Source: Nevskia sp. (lineage in GTDB: Bacteria > Pseudomonadota > Gammaproteobacteria > Nevskiales > Nevskiaceae). Taken from it: a DNA stretch of 64,000 bases. This document shows, piece after piece, positions 33,715-43,015 of this stretch; position 1 is the stretch's first letter; each line of letters opens with the position of its first letter. The notes below the pieces were generated by a model. That model had not been told where the DNA came from, searched no databases, and worked only from the letters and a program-made list of their open reading frames with translations. Both the position numbers and the translations under genes were made by a program. The DNA lies in assembly GCA_019689635.1 (NCBI GenBank), contig JADGHB010000005.1, positions 1 to 64,000 on the forward strand, written 5' to 3'.

Positions 33715-34503
33715 CTACATCCAGTGCACGTCGAAAAACTGCTGCAGCAGCAGCTTGCTGCCGAAATACGCGGCGACCAGGGTCAGATAGCCCGACAGCG
33801 TCCAGCGGATCGCGGTGCGGCCGCGCCAGCCGTAGCGGCGGCGGCCCCATAGCAGCACGCCGAAGATCAGCCAGGCGCCGGCGGTGAGCACGATCTGTGC
33901 CAGATGCTCGCCGCCGAGGCTGCGGATCACCAGCAGTCCGCTGCACAAGGTGAGGCTCAACAGGAAGAAACCGACGGCGATGAGCTGGAACAGGAGTTTT
34001 TCCAGCGTTTGCAGCGGCGGCAACCGGCGCGCCAGCGCGAGGCTGTCCGGACGGTGGAGGATGCGGTCCAGGATCGCGGCGCCCAGCGCGTTGATCGCCG
34101 CCAGCGTCAGCAGGCCGGCGGACAGCAGCGACAGCACGATGTGCAAACCCAGGCGCCAGTCGTCGAGCGGGATCGGCGCGCCGCGGTTGGTGGCAAGCGC
34201 CGGCCACAGCGCGCAGAGGGCGGCCAGGGGGTAATCCGCCACGCCCAACGCCTGCAACGGTTCGCGCAGACAGAAGGCCCACAACATCAGAGCCGAAAGG
34301 AAGGCCAGCAGCGAGGCCGCCTCCGCCACGCCGATGACGAGCTGGTGCGCGACGACCGTCTGCTGCACGAGCGCGGCCGCGTGCGCGACCAGCGCCAGGG
34401 GCACCAGCGCGCGCTGGGAAAGCGCGTCCTGCGCCATGCGCCAAGCACGCCAGGCGGCGGCAAGGTAGAGCGCGGCGGCGATCAGACTGAAAGCGAAGGA
34501 CAT
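33715..34503 (-). CDS. ypjD: CcsA/YpjD-like inner membrane protein (cytochrome c assembly domain)
   Basis: A 262-residue protein with about eight membrane helices and the cytochrome-c-assembly pattern GLHIVLSLLSAGLLTLAAI ... GEHLAQIVLTAGAWLIFG ... GRTAIRWTLSGYLTLVAAYFGSK. Related to E. coli YpjD and to CcsA/HemX proteins that handle haem. It is the usual neighbour of corC-like and ffh genes in gammaproteobacteria. Confidence 0.85.
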   Translation of the reverse strand: MSFAFSLIAAALYLAAAWRAWRMAQDALSQRALVPLALVAHAAALVQQTVVAHQLVIGVAEAASLLAFLSALMLWAFCLREPLQALGVADYPLAALCALWPALATNRGAPIPLDDWRLGLHIVLSLLSAGLLTLAAINALGAAILDRILHRPDSLALARRLPPLQTLEKLLFQLIAVGFFLLSLTLCSGLLVIRSLGGEHLAQIVLTAGAWLIFGVLLWGRRRYGWRGRTAIRWTLSGYLTLVAAYFGSKLLLQQFFDVHWM

Positions 34504-34595
34504 GCGCAGGCCATGGGAAATTGCGTGGAAGATAGCATCGCGGCGCGGCCTTTGACACGAGCGCGCGGGCGCGGGAAAGGCTCTAATATCACGCC

Positions 34596-35360
34596 ATGCG
34601 GATAAAAGTCCTGGGGTGCAGCGGTGGCGTAGGGCCGGGGCTGCGAACCACCAGTCTGCTGATCGACGATACGCTGCTGATCGACGCCGGCACCGGCGTG
34701 GGCGATCTTTCGCTGGCGCAGATGAGCCGCATCGGCGATCTGTTGCTGACTCACGCGCATCTGGACCATGTCTGCGGCCTGGCGTTCATGGCCGACAACC
34801 TGTTCGGTCTCGTCGATCGGCCGCTGTCCGTGCACGCCACCGCCGAAACCCTGGCCACGCTGCGCGAGCATTTGTTCAACTGGCGGTTGTGGCCGGATTT
34901 TACCCGCCTGCCCGACGCCGACCATCCGCTGGTGGTGTTCCGGGAACTGGAACCCGGGGTGGCGAAGTCTTTCGGCGGACTGCGCATCACGCCGTTTCCC
35001 GTGCTGCACACGGTGCCGGCCGTGGGCTATCTGATCGACAGCGGCGAAGGCGTGTTCGCGTTCAGCGGCGACAGCTACGCCGACGACCGGCTGTGGGAGT
35101 TTCTCAACCGCCAACCGCGGCTTGACCGGCTGATGGTCGAAGTCGCCTTTCCCGACGAGGAGGGGGAGCTGGCGCGGGTCTCGCGTCACTTCACGCCCGC
35201 GCTGCTGGCCGCCGAGCTGCGCAAGCTCCGCCACCGGCCCAAGCTGTTCTTGACGCATCACAAGCCCGGTTGCGAGCGCGCCATCGAGCACGAATGTCTC
35301 AGCGCCCTGGAAGGTTGGGATTACAGCCATCTCAAGCGCGGCGACATCATTCTGTCTTGA
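34596..35360 (+). CDS. MBL-fold class II 3',5'-cyclic-nucleotide phosphodiesterase-like protein
   Basis: A 254-residue metallo-beta-lactamase-fold hydrolase. The zinc motif LLLTHAHLDHVCGL is typical of class II cyclic nucleotide phosphodiesterases (CpdP/PDE1), and further ligands are FPVLHTVPAVG, FSGDSYADD and LTHHKPG. It probably hydrolyses cAMP or a related phosphodiester; the substrate is inferred from family. Divergent from ypjD and 33 bases before ffh. Confidence 0.85.
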   Translation: MRIKVLGCSGGVGPGLRTTSLLIDDTLLIDAGTGVGDLSLAQMSRIGDLLLTHAHLDHVCGLAFMADNLFGLVDRPLSVHATAETLATLREHLFNWRLWPDFTRLPDADHPLVVFRELEPGVAKSFGGLRITPFPVLHTVPAVGYLIDSGEGVFAFSGDSYADDRLWEFLNRQPRLDRLMVEVAFPDEEGELARVSRHFTPALLAAELRKLRHRPKLFLTHHKPGCERAIEHECLSALEGWDYSHLKRGDIILS

Positions 35361-35393
35361 CGTAAACTACGCCGCCGCGCTCCTCGTCTTCCC

Positions 35394-36758
35394 ATGTTCG
35401 AAAACCTGAGTCATCGTCTGACGCGCACGCTCGACGCGCTGCGCGGCGCGGGACGCCTCACCGAAAACCAGGTGGAGCAGGCCGCGCGCGAGCTGCGCAT
35501 GGCGCTGCTGGAGGCCGACGTCGCCCTGCCGGTGGTGCGCGAGTTCGTCGAGCGCGTCAAGGCGCGCGCGGTGGGCGCCGAAGTCGCGGACAGCATGACG
35601 CCGGGCCAGACGCTGCTGCGCATCGTGCAGCAGGAGCTGACGCAGGCGCTGGGCGGCGCGGCCGTGCCCTTGAACCTGCGCGTCCAGCCCCCGGCGGTGA
35701 TCCTCATGGCCGGCCTGCAGGGTTCGGGCAAGACCACCACCACCGGCAAGCTGGCATTGCGTCTGCGGGAAGTCGAACGCAAGAAGGTGCTGGTGGTGTC
35801 CTGCGACGTTTACCGTCCGGCAGCCATCGAGCAGCTCAAGCTCATTGCCGGCAGCGTCGGCGTCGAATGGTTCCCCAGCGCGGCAGGTCAGGATCCGGTG
35901 GCCATCGCGCGCGCCGCGCTGGAGCACGCCCGGCGGCAGTACCTCGACGTGCTGATCGTCGACACCGCCGGCCGCCTGGCGATCGACCAGCCGATGATGG
36001 AGGAGATCGCCGCGCTGCACGCGGCCCTCGATCCCGTCGAGACGCTGTTCGTGGTGGATGCCATGACCGGCCAGGACGCGGCGCGCACCGCCAAGGCGTT
36101 TGCCGACGCGCTGCCGCTGACCGGCGTGGTGCTGACCAAGGCCGATGGCGACGCGCGCGGCGGCGCGGCGCTGTCGGTGCACCACGTGACCGGCCGACCG
36201 ATCAAGTTCATCGGCGTGGGCGAAAAGCCGGCGGCGCTGGACGCGTTCCACCCCGATCGCATCGCGGCGCGCATCCTCGGCCAGGGCGATGTGCTGGGTC
36301 TGATCGAGGAGACCGCGCGCAAGGTGGACCTGGACTCGGCCGCCAAACTGGTCGGCAAGCTCAAGTCCAAGAAGGGCTTCGACCTCGAGGATTTCCGCGA
36401 GCAGATGCGGCAGATGCAGAAGATGGGCGGCGTGGCTTCGCTGCTGGAAAAACTGCCCGGGGGCGTCAAACTTCAGGCGCAGTTCCAGAAGGTGCAACCG
36501 GAACGCGAGATCAAACGCGCCATTGCCCTCATCGACTCCATGACGCCGCAGGAACGCCGTTTCCCCGATCTCATCAAGGCCTCGCGCAAGCGCCGCATCG
36601 CCGCGGGCGCCGGCTTACAGGTGCAGGACGTCAACCAGTTGCTGCGCCAATACGAACAAGCGCGCGACATGATGAAGAAAATGATGGGCGGGGGCATGGC
36701 CAAGGTGATGCGCAGCCTGGCCGGAAGAATCCCGCCTGGGATGCGTCCTCCGCGCTGA
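35394..36758 (+). CDS. ffh: Signal recognition particle protein Ffh
   Basis: A 454-residue SRP GTPase: N domain (1-90), G domain with P-loop GLQGSGKTTTTGKL, DTAGR and TKADGDARGG, and methionine-rich M domain (from about 325; MRQMQKMGG, MMKKMMGGGMAKVM). It binds the SRP RNA (also in this window, minus strand near 62.1 kb) and targets nascent membrane proteins. Followed by the rpsP operon as in most gammaproteobacteria. Confidence 0.96.
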   Translation: MFENLSHRLTRTLDALRGAGRLTENQVEQAARELRMALLEADVALPVVREFVERVKARAVGAEVADSMTPGQTLLRIVQQELTQALGGAAVPLNLRVQPPAVILMAGLQGSGKTTTTGKLALRLREVERKKVLVVSCDVYRPAAIEQLKLIAGSVGVEWFPSAAGQDPVAIARAALEHARRQYLDVLIVDTAGRLAIDQPMMEEIAALHAALDPVETLFVVDAMTGQDAARTAKAFADALPLTGVVLTKADGDARGGAALSVHHVTGRPIKFIGVGEKPAALDAFHPDRIAARILGQGDVLGLIEETARKVDLDSAAKLVGKLKSKKGFDLEDFREQMRQMQKMGGVASLLEKLPGGVKLQAQFQKVQPEREIKRAIALIDSMTPQERRFPDLIKASRKRRIAAGAGLQVQDVNQLLRQYEQARDMMKKMMGGGMAKVMRSLAGRIPPGMRPPR

Positions 36759-36787
36759 GCCGACTGGCAATTCGGCGGCCGTGTCAC

Positions 36788-36793
36788 TACAAT
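36788..36793 (+). promoter_or_regulatory. Predicted -10 box for the rpsP operon
   Basis: TACAAT matches 5 of 6 consensus positions and lies 53 bases before rpsP; the -35 region (36765-36770, TGGCAA) is weak. Confidence 0.45.
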
Positions 36794-36845
36794 TGCGCGC
36801 TTTCGCGCCACAGGCGCGGATCGTCGGAAAAAGAGCTTAAACCCT

Positions 36846-37145
36846 ATGGTCAAGATTCGTCTGGCCCGAGCCGGCGCCAAGAAGCGCCCGTTCTATCACG
36901 TGGTCGCCACGGAAAGCCGTTCGGCGCGCGACGGCCGCTTCATCGAGCGGCTGGGCTATTACAACCCCAACGCCCAGGGCGGCGAGAAGAAGATGGTCGT
37001 CGATATCGCCCGCATCGAGTACTGGAAGGGCCGCGGCGCACAAGTGTCGGAACGCGTGGACTACCTCGTCAAGCACGTGCCGAATTCCGCACCCGCGGCG
37101 CCGCAGGTCAAGGCGGGTGCTGCGGCCGAGTCGCCCGCGGCCTGA
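36846..37145 (+). CDS. rpsP: 30S ribosomal protein bS16
   Basis: A 99-residue protein with the bS16 opening [20 protein letters not shown] and the segment [14 protein letters not shown]. The C-terminus has an Ala/Pro-rich extension. It begins the rpsP-rimM-trmD-rplS operon. Confidence 0.97.
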   Translation: MVKIRLARAGAKKRPFYHVVATESRSARDGRFIERLGYYNPNAQGGEKKMVVDIARIEYWKGRGAQVSERVDYLVKHVPNSAPAAPQVKAGAAAESPAA

Positions 37146-37146
37146 A

Positions 37147-37710
37147 GTGAACCGCGGGCCGCGCCGGGTGACGCTCGGGCGCGTCGCCGGCGTGTATGGA
37201 GTCAAAGGCTGGGTCAAAGTGCAGTCCTACACCCGCCCGGAGGACAACATCCTGAACTATCCGCGCTGGTATCTTGCGGCGCGGGGTGCCGGATTCGAAG
37301 CCGGCTTGATCGAGGCGCGCGCGCACGGCCGCGGCTTCGTCGCCTGGCTTCGCGGTCCGGACGGACTGCCGATCAAGGATCGCGAGGCCGCCGCCGCGCT
37401 GGTCGGCGCCGAGATCCAGGTCGAGCGCGCGGCGCTCCCGGACCCGGCGCCGGGCACCTGGTACTGGTGCGATCTGATCGGTTTGCAGGTGGAGTCGGAT
37501 CGCGGCGCTACGTTGGGCACGGTGACCGCCGTGACCAGCAACGGCGCGCAGGAGGTGCTGGTCGTCGAGGCCGCGTGCGCGGCCGACGCCAGGGTCGGCG
37601 GTACGGAGGATCGGATCCGGCGCCTGATCCCCTTCGTGCCCGGCGCGATCATCGAGAAGGTGGAGCTGGAGCGCGGGCGCATCGTCGCGCGCTGGGCGCC
37701 GGATTGGTGA
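37147..37710 (+). CDS. rimM: Ribosome maturation factor RimM
   Basis: A 187-residue protein with N-terminal RimM domain (VTLGRVAGVYGVKGWVKV, ending SYT) and a C-terminal PRC-barrel. It binds uS19 and is needed for 16S rRNA processing. The GTG at 37147 lies one base after the rpsP stop; GTG at 37168 is an alternative start. Confidence 0.95.
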   Translation: MNRGPRRVTLGRVAGVYGVKGWVKVQSYTRPEDNILNYPRWYLAARGAGFEAGLIEARAHGRGFVAWLRGPDGLPIKDREAAAALVGAEIQVERAALPDPAPGTWYWCDLIGLQVESDRGATLGTVTAVTSNGAQEVLVVEAACAADARVGGTEDRIRRLIPFVPGAIIEKVELERGRIVARWAPDW

Positions 37711-37713
37711 GCG

Positions 37714-38487
37714 GTGCTGAACGTCGAAGTCTTGACGCTGTTCCCCGAACTGGTGGAGCAGGTCGTGCGTCACGGCATTCCGCGCAAGGCGGTGGAATGC
37801 GGAGCGCTGGCGCTGCGCACGCGGAACTTCCGCGACTACGGCGCGGCCGGCGATCGCCGGGTGGACGATCGGACCTACGGCGGCGGTCCCGGCATGGTGC
37901 TGGACGCGGAGAGCCTGGCGCGCACCGTCGCGGCGGCGAAAGCCGCGCTGGGACCGGCGGCGAAAGTGATCGCGCTGTCGCCGCAGGGCGCCAGGCTCGA
38001 CCAGCACTGGGTGCGGCGTCTGGCGACCGAGACGGCGCTGGTGCTGGTGTGCGGCCGCTACGAGGGCTGGGACGAGCGCGCGGCGGGTTTGTTCGACGCG
38101 GAAGTCTCGCTGGGGGACTTCGTCCTTTCCGGCGGCGAGCTGGCCGCGATGGCGATGGTGGATGCGCTGGCGCGCCTGCTGCCGGGCGCGGTGGGCGACC
38201 AGGCCTCGGTGGAGTACGATTCGTTCTCCGCCGGGCTGCTCGACCATCCGCACTACACGCGGCCGGAGGTCTGGCGCGGCGCGGCGGTGCCGGAAGTGCT
38301 GCTGTCGGGCGATCACGCGCGCATCGCGCGCTGGCGCCTGAAGCAGGCGCTGGGGGTGACCTGGCTCAAGCGTCCGGATTTGTTGGCGGACCTGGAATTG
38401 AGCGATGAGCAGCGCCGGCTGCTGCGCGAGTACATCGCGGAAACCGGCATGGACCAGCCCGGCGCGGCGGCGCCGGCCAAGGATTAA
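37714..38487 (+). CDS. trmD: tRNA (guanine-N1)-methyltransferase TrmD
   Basis: A 257-residue SPOUT methyltransferase that makes m1G37 in tRNA. The knot has CGRYEGWDERA and GDFVLSGGELAA, and the N-terminal segment has YGGGPGMVL. It starts with GTG three bases after rimM. Confidence 0.96.
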   Translation: MLNVEVLTLFPELVEQVVRHGIPRKAVECGALALRTRNFRDYGAAGDRRVDDRTYGGGPGMVLDAESLARTVAAAKAALGPAAKVIALSPQGARLDQHWVRRLATETALVLVCGRYEGWDERAAGLFDAEVSLGDFVLSGGELAAMAMVDALARLLPGAVGDQASVEYDSFSAGLLDHPHYTRPEVWRGAAVPEVLLSGDHARIARWRLKQALGVTWLKRPDLLADLELSDEQRRLLREYIAETGMDQPGAAAPAKD

Positions 38488-38511
38488 CGCGGCATGCGTA
38501 CGAGGTGAATC

Positions 38512-38865
38512 ATGGGCGGCAACATCATCCAGCAAGTCGAAGCCGAGCAGATGCAGGGCAAGAAGATTCCCGAATTCCGCGCCGGCGATACGGTCGAGGT
38601 CAAGGTCAAGGTCAAGGAGGGCGACCGCGAGCGCCTGCAGGCTTTCGAGGGCGTGGTCATCGCCAAGCGCACGCGCGGGTTGAACTCCTCCTTCACCGTG
38701 CGCAAGGTCAGCCATGGCGAGGGCGTGGAGCGCGTGTTCCAGACTTACAGCCCGCAGGTGGCGGAGATCGTGGTCAAGCGCAAGGGCGACGTCGCCCGCG
38801 CCAAGCTCTACTACCTGCGCGACCGCGCCGGCAAGGCGGCCCGCATCAAGGAAAAGCTGTCCTGA
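38512..38865 (+). CDS. rplS: 50S ribosomal protein bL19
   Basis: A 117-residue protein with the bL19 pattern [34 protein letters not shown] and [19 protein letters not shown]. Last gene of the rpsP operon; no clear hairpin terminator follows within the 48-base gap. Confidence 0.97.
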   Translation: MGGNIIQQVEAEQMQGKKIPEFRAGDTVEVKVKVKEGDRERLQAFEGVVIAKRTRGLNSSFTVRKVSHGEGVERVFQTYSPQVAEIVVKRKGDVARAKLYYLRDRAGKAARIKEKLS

Positions 38866-38913
38866 GCCGAGCGAGCGCGACGGCGCGAGTCGCCATGGCG
38901 TGCGGGCCAGCGT

Positions 38914-39366
38914 TCAGTTGAGAACGCGCACCACGCTGACCAGCCGTTCGCGCCAGTAGTCGTTGTCCACGCGGGTGACGGTGACGGTCTGGCCGCTGGC
39001 CGGCGCGTGCACCACGCGGTCGTCGCCGACGTAGATCGTTGCGTGCAGCGTGTTGCCGAAACGGTAGAACACCAGATCGCCCGGCGCGGCATCGCGGAAA
39101 TCGATCGCGCGGCCCGCACGGCGCTGTTCGGCGGCGGTGCGCGGCAGCTCCACGCCGGCTTGCTCGAACACGTAGTGCACCAGCCCGCTGCAATCGAAGC
39201 CGTCGGCGTCGCCGCCGCCGTAGCGGTAGGGCCGGCCGATTTCCCCCAGCGCTTCTTCCAGCACCGCCTGGCGCGTGGCGAAATCCGTCACCGGCGGCGG
39301 TGCGGTCGCGCAGGCGGCGAGCGACAAAGCGAGTAGCGGAATTCCGATCCTGAGCGTCGCGCTCAT
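38914..39366 (-). CDS. NlpC/P60 (C40) lipoprotein endopeptidase
   Basis: A 150-residue lipoprotein (lipobox SLAAC, Cys19) with an NlpC/P60 domain. Catalytic Cys lies in DGFDCSGLV, His in NTLHATIYVG, and the third polar residue is His in RVVHAPA. Such enzymes cleave peptidoglycan cross-bridge peptides. It starts 1 base after the stop of the GST gene, so the two form an operon. Confidence 0.9.
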   Translation of the reverse strand: MSATLRIGIPLLALSLAACATAPPPVTDFATRQAVLEEALGEIGRPYRYGGGDADGFDCSGLVHYVFEQAGVELPRTAAEQRRAGRAIDFRDAAPGDLVFYRFGNTLHATIYVGDDRVVHAPASGQTVTVTRVDNDYWRERLVSVVRVLN

Positions 39367-39367
39367 C

Positions 39368-39979
39368 TCAGCCGGCGGGCTGCGTGCGCTGCATCGAGGG
39401 GCGCAGCGAAAATGCCTGATACCAGCGCGCCAGGCGCTCGTGCTCGCGGCGCCATTCGAGGTGCGGCAAGCGAAAGTCGAGATAAGCCAGCGCGACGCCG
39501 ACGGTGATCTCGGCCACGCGGACCGCGTCCGCGTGCAAAAACTCGGCGGCCTCCGGCTCCAGCGCATCGAGGGCGCGCCGGATGGCGGCGGCCTGGCGCT
39601 CGAGCCAGGGCCGATAGACGAACTCCGGCGGCCGCCGCAGTTCCAGCCGGCTGGCGACGGCCGCCGTCAGGATGCCTTCGCCGAGCTGCTGGCGGCGCAT
39701 GAGCGTCCAGCGCTGGCCGCCGCGCGGCAGCGGCGCGAGCCCGCTCCCGCGGGTCTGCAGGTATTCCACGATCAGGGCGCTGTCCGGAAGGCACTCGCCC
39801 TTTTCGGTGACGAGCGCCGGGATTTTGGACAGCGGGTTGGCCGCCAGGAACTCCGCTTGCGGCTCGAACGGATCGGTGGGCACTTCCTCGATCAGATCCG
39901 CCAGGCCCAGCTCGTGCGCGACCACCCACACCTTGCGGGCGTAAGGCGAGGTCTTGCTCGAATAGAGCTTCATTTTCAT
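39368..39979 (-). CDS. Glutathione S-transferase family protein
   Basis: A 203-residue GST with thioredoxin-like N-terminal domain (MKLYSSKTSPYARKVWVVAHELG, with the typical SPxxRKV glutathione site and PLSKIPAL cis-proline) and an all-helical C-terminal domain. The ATG at 39979 has AGGA 8 bases upstream; further in-frame starts lie up to 39997. Confidence 0.88.
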   Translation of the reverse strand: MKMKLYSSKTSPYARKVWVVAHELGLADLIEEVPTDPFEPQAEFLAANPLSKIPALVTEKGECLPDSALIVEYLQTRGSGLAPLPRGGQRWTLMRRQQLGEGILTAAVASRLELRRPPEFVYRPWLERQAAAIRRALDALEPEAAEFLHADAVRVAEITVGVALAYLDFRLPHLEWRREHERLARWYQAFSLRPSMQRTQPAG

Positions 39980-40041
39980 CGTGTACATCCTATACAAGAC
40001 CGCGCCCTCCCTGGCGCGGACTTTTCAGAAAAGCAGGCGCG

Positions 40042-41091
<1,050 letters not shown>

Positions 41092-41697
41092 TTACAGCTC
41101 GGCGGCGTGTTCGGCCAGATACCGGGCCACGCCCTCGGCGGTGGCTTTCATGCCGGCGGCGCCCTTGCGCCAGCCGGCCGGGCAGACTTCGCCGTGCTGC
41201 TCGGTGAACTGGAGCGCGTCCACCAGCCGCAGCATCTCGTCCACTTCACGGCCCAGCGGCAGGTTGTTGACCACCTGATGCTGCACCACGCCCTGCTTGT
41301 CGATCAGGAAGGACGCGCGCAAGGCCACGCCCTCGGTGGGGTGCTCGACGCCATAGGCGCGCATGATTTCGCGCTTGACGTCGGCGACCATGGGGAAGCC
41401 GACCGGGCCGATGCCTCCTTTCTCGACCGGCGTGTTGCGCCAGGCGTAGTGAGTGAAGGCGGAATCGATGGACACGCCGACGAGCTGCACGCCGCGTTCC
41501 TCGAAGCGCTTGAGGCGGTTATTGTGAGCGATGATCTCGGACGGGCACACGAAGGTGAAATCCAGTGGCCAGAAGAACAGCACCACGTACTTCCGACCCT
41601 GATAATCGGACAGGCGGAAGTTTTCCTTGATGCTGCCGTCCGCCATCACGGCGGCGGCGGTAAAGTCGGGGGCAGGGCGGCCGACGAGCACGGACAT
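41092..41697 (-). CDS. 2-Cys peroxiredoxin (AhpC/Prx1 type)
   Basis: A 201-residue peroxiredoxin. The peroxidatic cysteine is in DFTFVCPSEI and the resolving cysteine in GEVCPAGW, the Prx1-type arrangement. It reduces hydrogen peroxide and organic or sulfur hydroperoxides using thioredoxin. The thioredoxin reductase gene is about 100 bases downstream in the same direction. Confidence 0.93.
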   Translation of the reverse strand: MSVLVGRPAPDFTAAAVMADGSIKENFRLSDYQGRKYVVLFFWPLDFTFVCPSEIIAHNNRLKRFEERGVQLVGVSIDSAFTHYAWRNTPVEKGGIGPVGFPMVADVKREIMRAYGVEHPTEGVALRASFLIDKQGVVQHQVVNNLPLGREVDEMLRLVDALQFTEQHGEVCPAGWRKGAAGMKATAEGVARYLAEHAAEL

Positions 41698-41824
41698 CTT
41701 GACGACTCCTTGAGAAAAATGGTCGAACGGGTTGTTGGGATTGAAGGTCGAAGCGCGAAACGCCCGACGCGAGACGCATGGTAAGGGTCAGTAGACGATA
41801 AATCCATCAAAACGTTTTTATTCG

Positions 41825-42958
41825 ATGAATAGACGGTTGCTATTGGTTGCCTGGGCTGCTGTCACCGTGCTCGGTGCGAGCGCCGGCGTCGCGGCCGGGT
41901 CGCTGCTGAGGGATTTCGAGCTGCCGCCCGGGTTCCGCATCGAGCGCTACGCGGCGGACGTGCCCGGCGCGCGCTCGTTGACGCTGGGTGCCGCGGGCGT
42001 GGTCTATGTCGGTAGCCGCGAGGCCGGCAAGGTCTACGCCCTCGTGCCGCGTGCCGGCCAGGCACCGCAGGTCCGCATCGTCGCCGAAGGCTTGAATCGC
42101 CCCAACGGCGTGGCCTGGCACGAGGGCGCGCTCTACGTGGCCGAGACCCGCCGCATCCTGCGCTATCCCGACCTCGACCGTCATCTCGACGCGCCGCCCG
42201 CGGCGCAGATCGTACGCGACGATCTGCCCACGGAAACCTGGCATGGCCTGCGCTACATCGGTTTCGGTCCGGACGGCAAGCTGTATCTGTCCATCGGCGC
42301 ACCCTGCAACGTCTGCGTTCCCGCTGCCTTCACCCGCGGCGACGCGACGCTGGAATACGGCAGCATCACCCGCATGAACCCCGACGGCAGCCGCTGGGAG
42401 GTGGTGGCGCGCGGCGTGCGCAATTCGGTGGGCTTCGACTGGCGGCCGGGCAGCGGCGAACTGTGGTTCACCAGCAACGGCCGCGACTGGCTGGGCGACG
42501 ACGCGCCACCCGACACGCTCAACCGCCTGCGGCGCATCGGGGAAAACTTCGGCTTTCCTTACTGCCACGCGGGCACGATCCCCGATCCCAAGTACGGCGG
42601 CCTGCACGCCTGTTCCGAGTTCGCGCCGCCGGCGCTGGCGTTGCCCGCGCACGTCGCCGCGCTCGGCATGCGCTTTTACACCGGGACGATGTTCCCGCCC
42701 CAGTATCGCGGGCGCATCTTCATCGCCGAACATGGCTCCTGGAACCGTTCCACGCGCATCGGTTACCGCGTGGTCAGCGTGCCCATCGACGGCCAGGGTC
42801 GCGCGGGTCCCGAGGAGGTCTTCGCCAGCGGCTGGCTCTCGGGCGAGACGGTCCGCGGCCGGCCCGTGGACGTGCTGACGATGCCCGACGGCGCGCTGCT
42901 GGTGTCGGACGACCTTGCCGGTTGCGTGTACCGCATCGTCTACGCGCCAGGCACGTAA
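41825..42958 (+). CDS. Sorbosone dehydrogenase-like six-bladed beta-propeller protein
   Basis: A 377-residue secreted protein (signal peptide about 1-25) of the PQQ-dependent soluble glucose/sorbosone dehydrogenase family. The repeats include LTLGAAGVVYVGSR, GVAWHEGALYVAET, GFGPDGKLYLSIG and GVRNSVGFDWRPGSGELWFTSNGRD. A short haem-free Cys pair (APCNVCVPA) is notable. The natural substrate cannot be predicted. Confidence 0.85.
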   Translation: MNRRLLLVAWAAVTVLGASAGVAAGSLLRDFELPPGFRIERYAADVPGARSLTLGAAGVVYVGSREAGKVYALVPRAGQAPQVRIVAEGLNRPNGVAWHEGALYVAETRRILRYPDLDRHLDAPPAAQIVRDDLPTETWHGLRYIGFGPDGKLYLSIGAPCNVCVPAAFTRGDATLEYGSITRMNPDGSRWEVVARGVRNSVGFDWRPGSGELWFTSNGRDWLGDDAPPDTLNRLRRIGENFGFPYCHAGTIPDPKYGGLHACSEFAPPALALPAHVAALGMRFYTGTMFPPQYRGRIFIAEHGSWNRSTRIGYRVVSVPIDGQGRAGPEEVFASGWLSGETVRGRPVDVLTMPDGALLVSDDLAGCVYRIVYAPGT

Positions 42959-43015
42959 CGCAGCCTGCGGCGGTGGCGTGCGATACTTGCACGCTCACGT
43001 CACCCGCAATGGCTT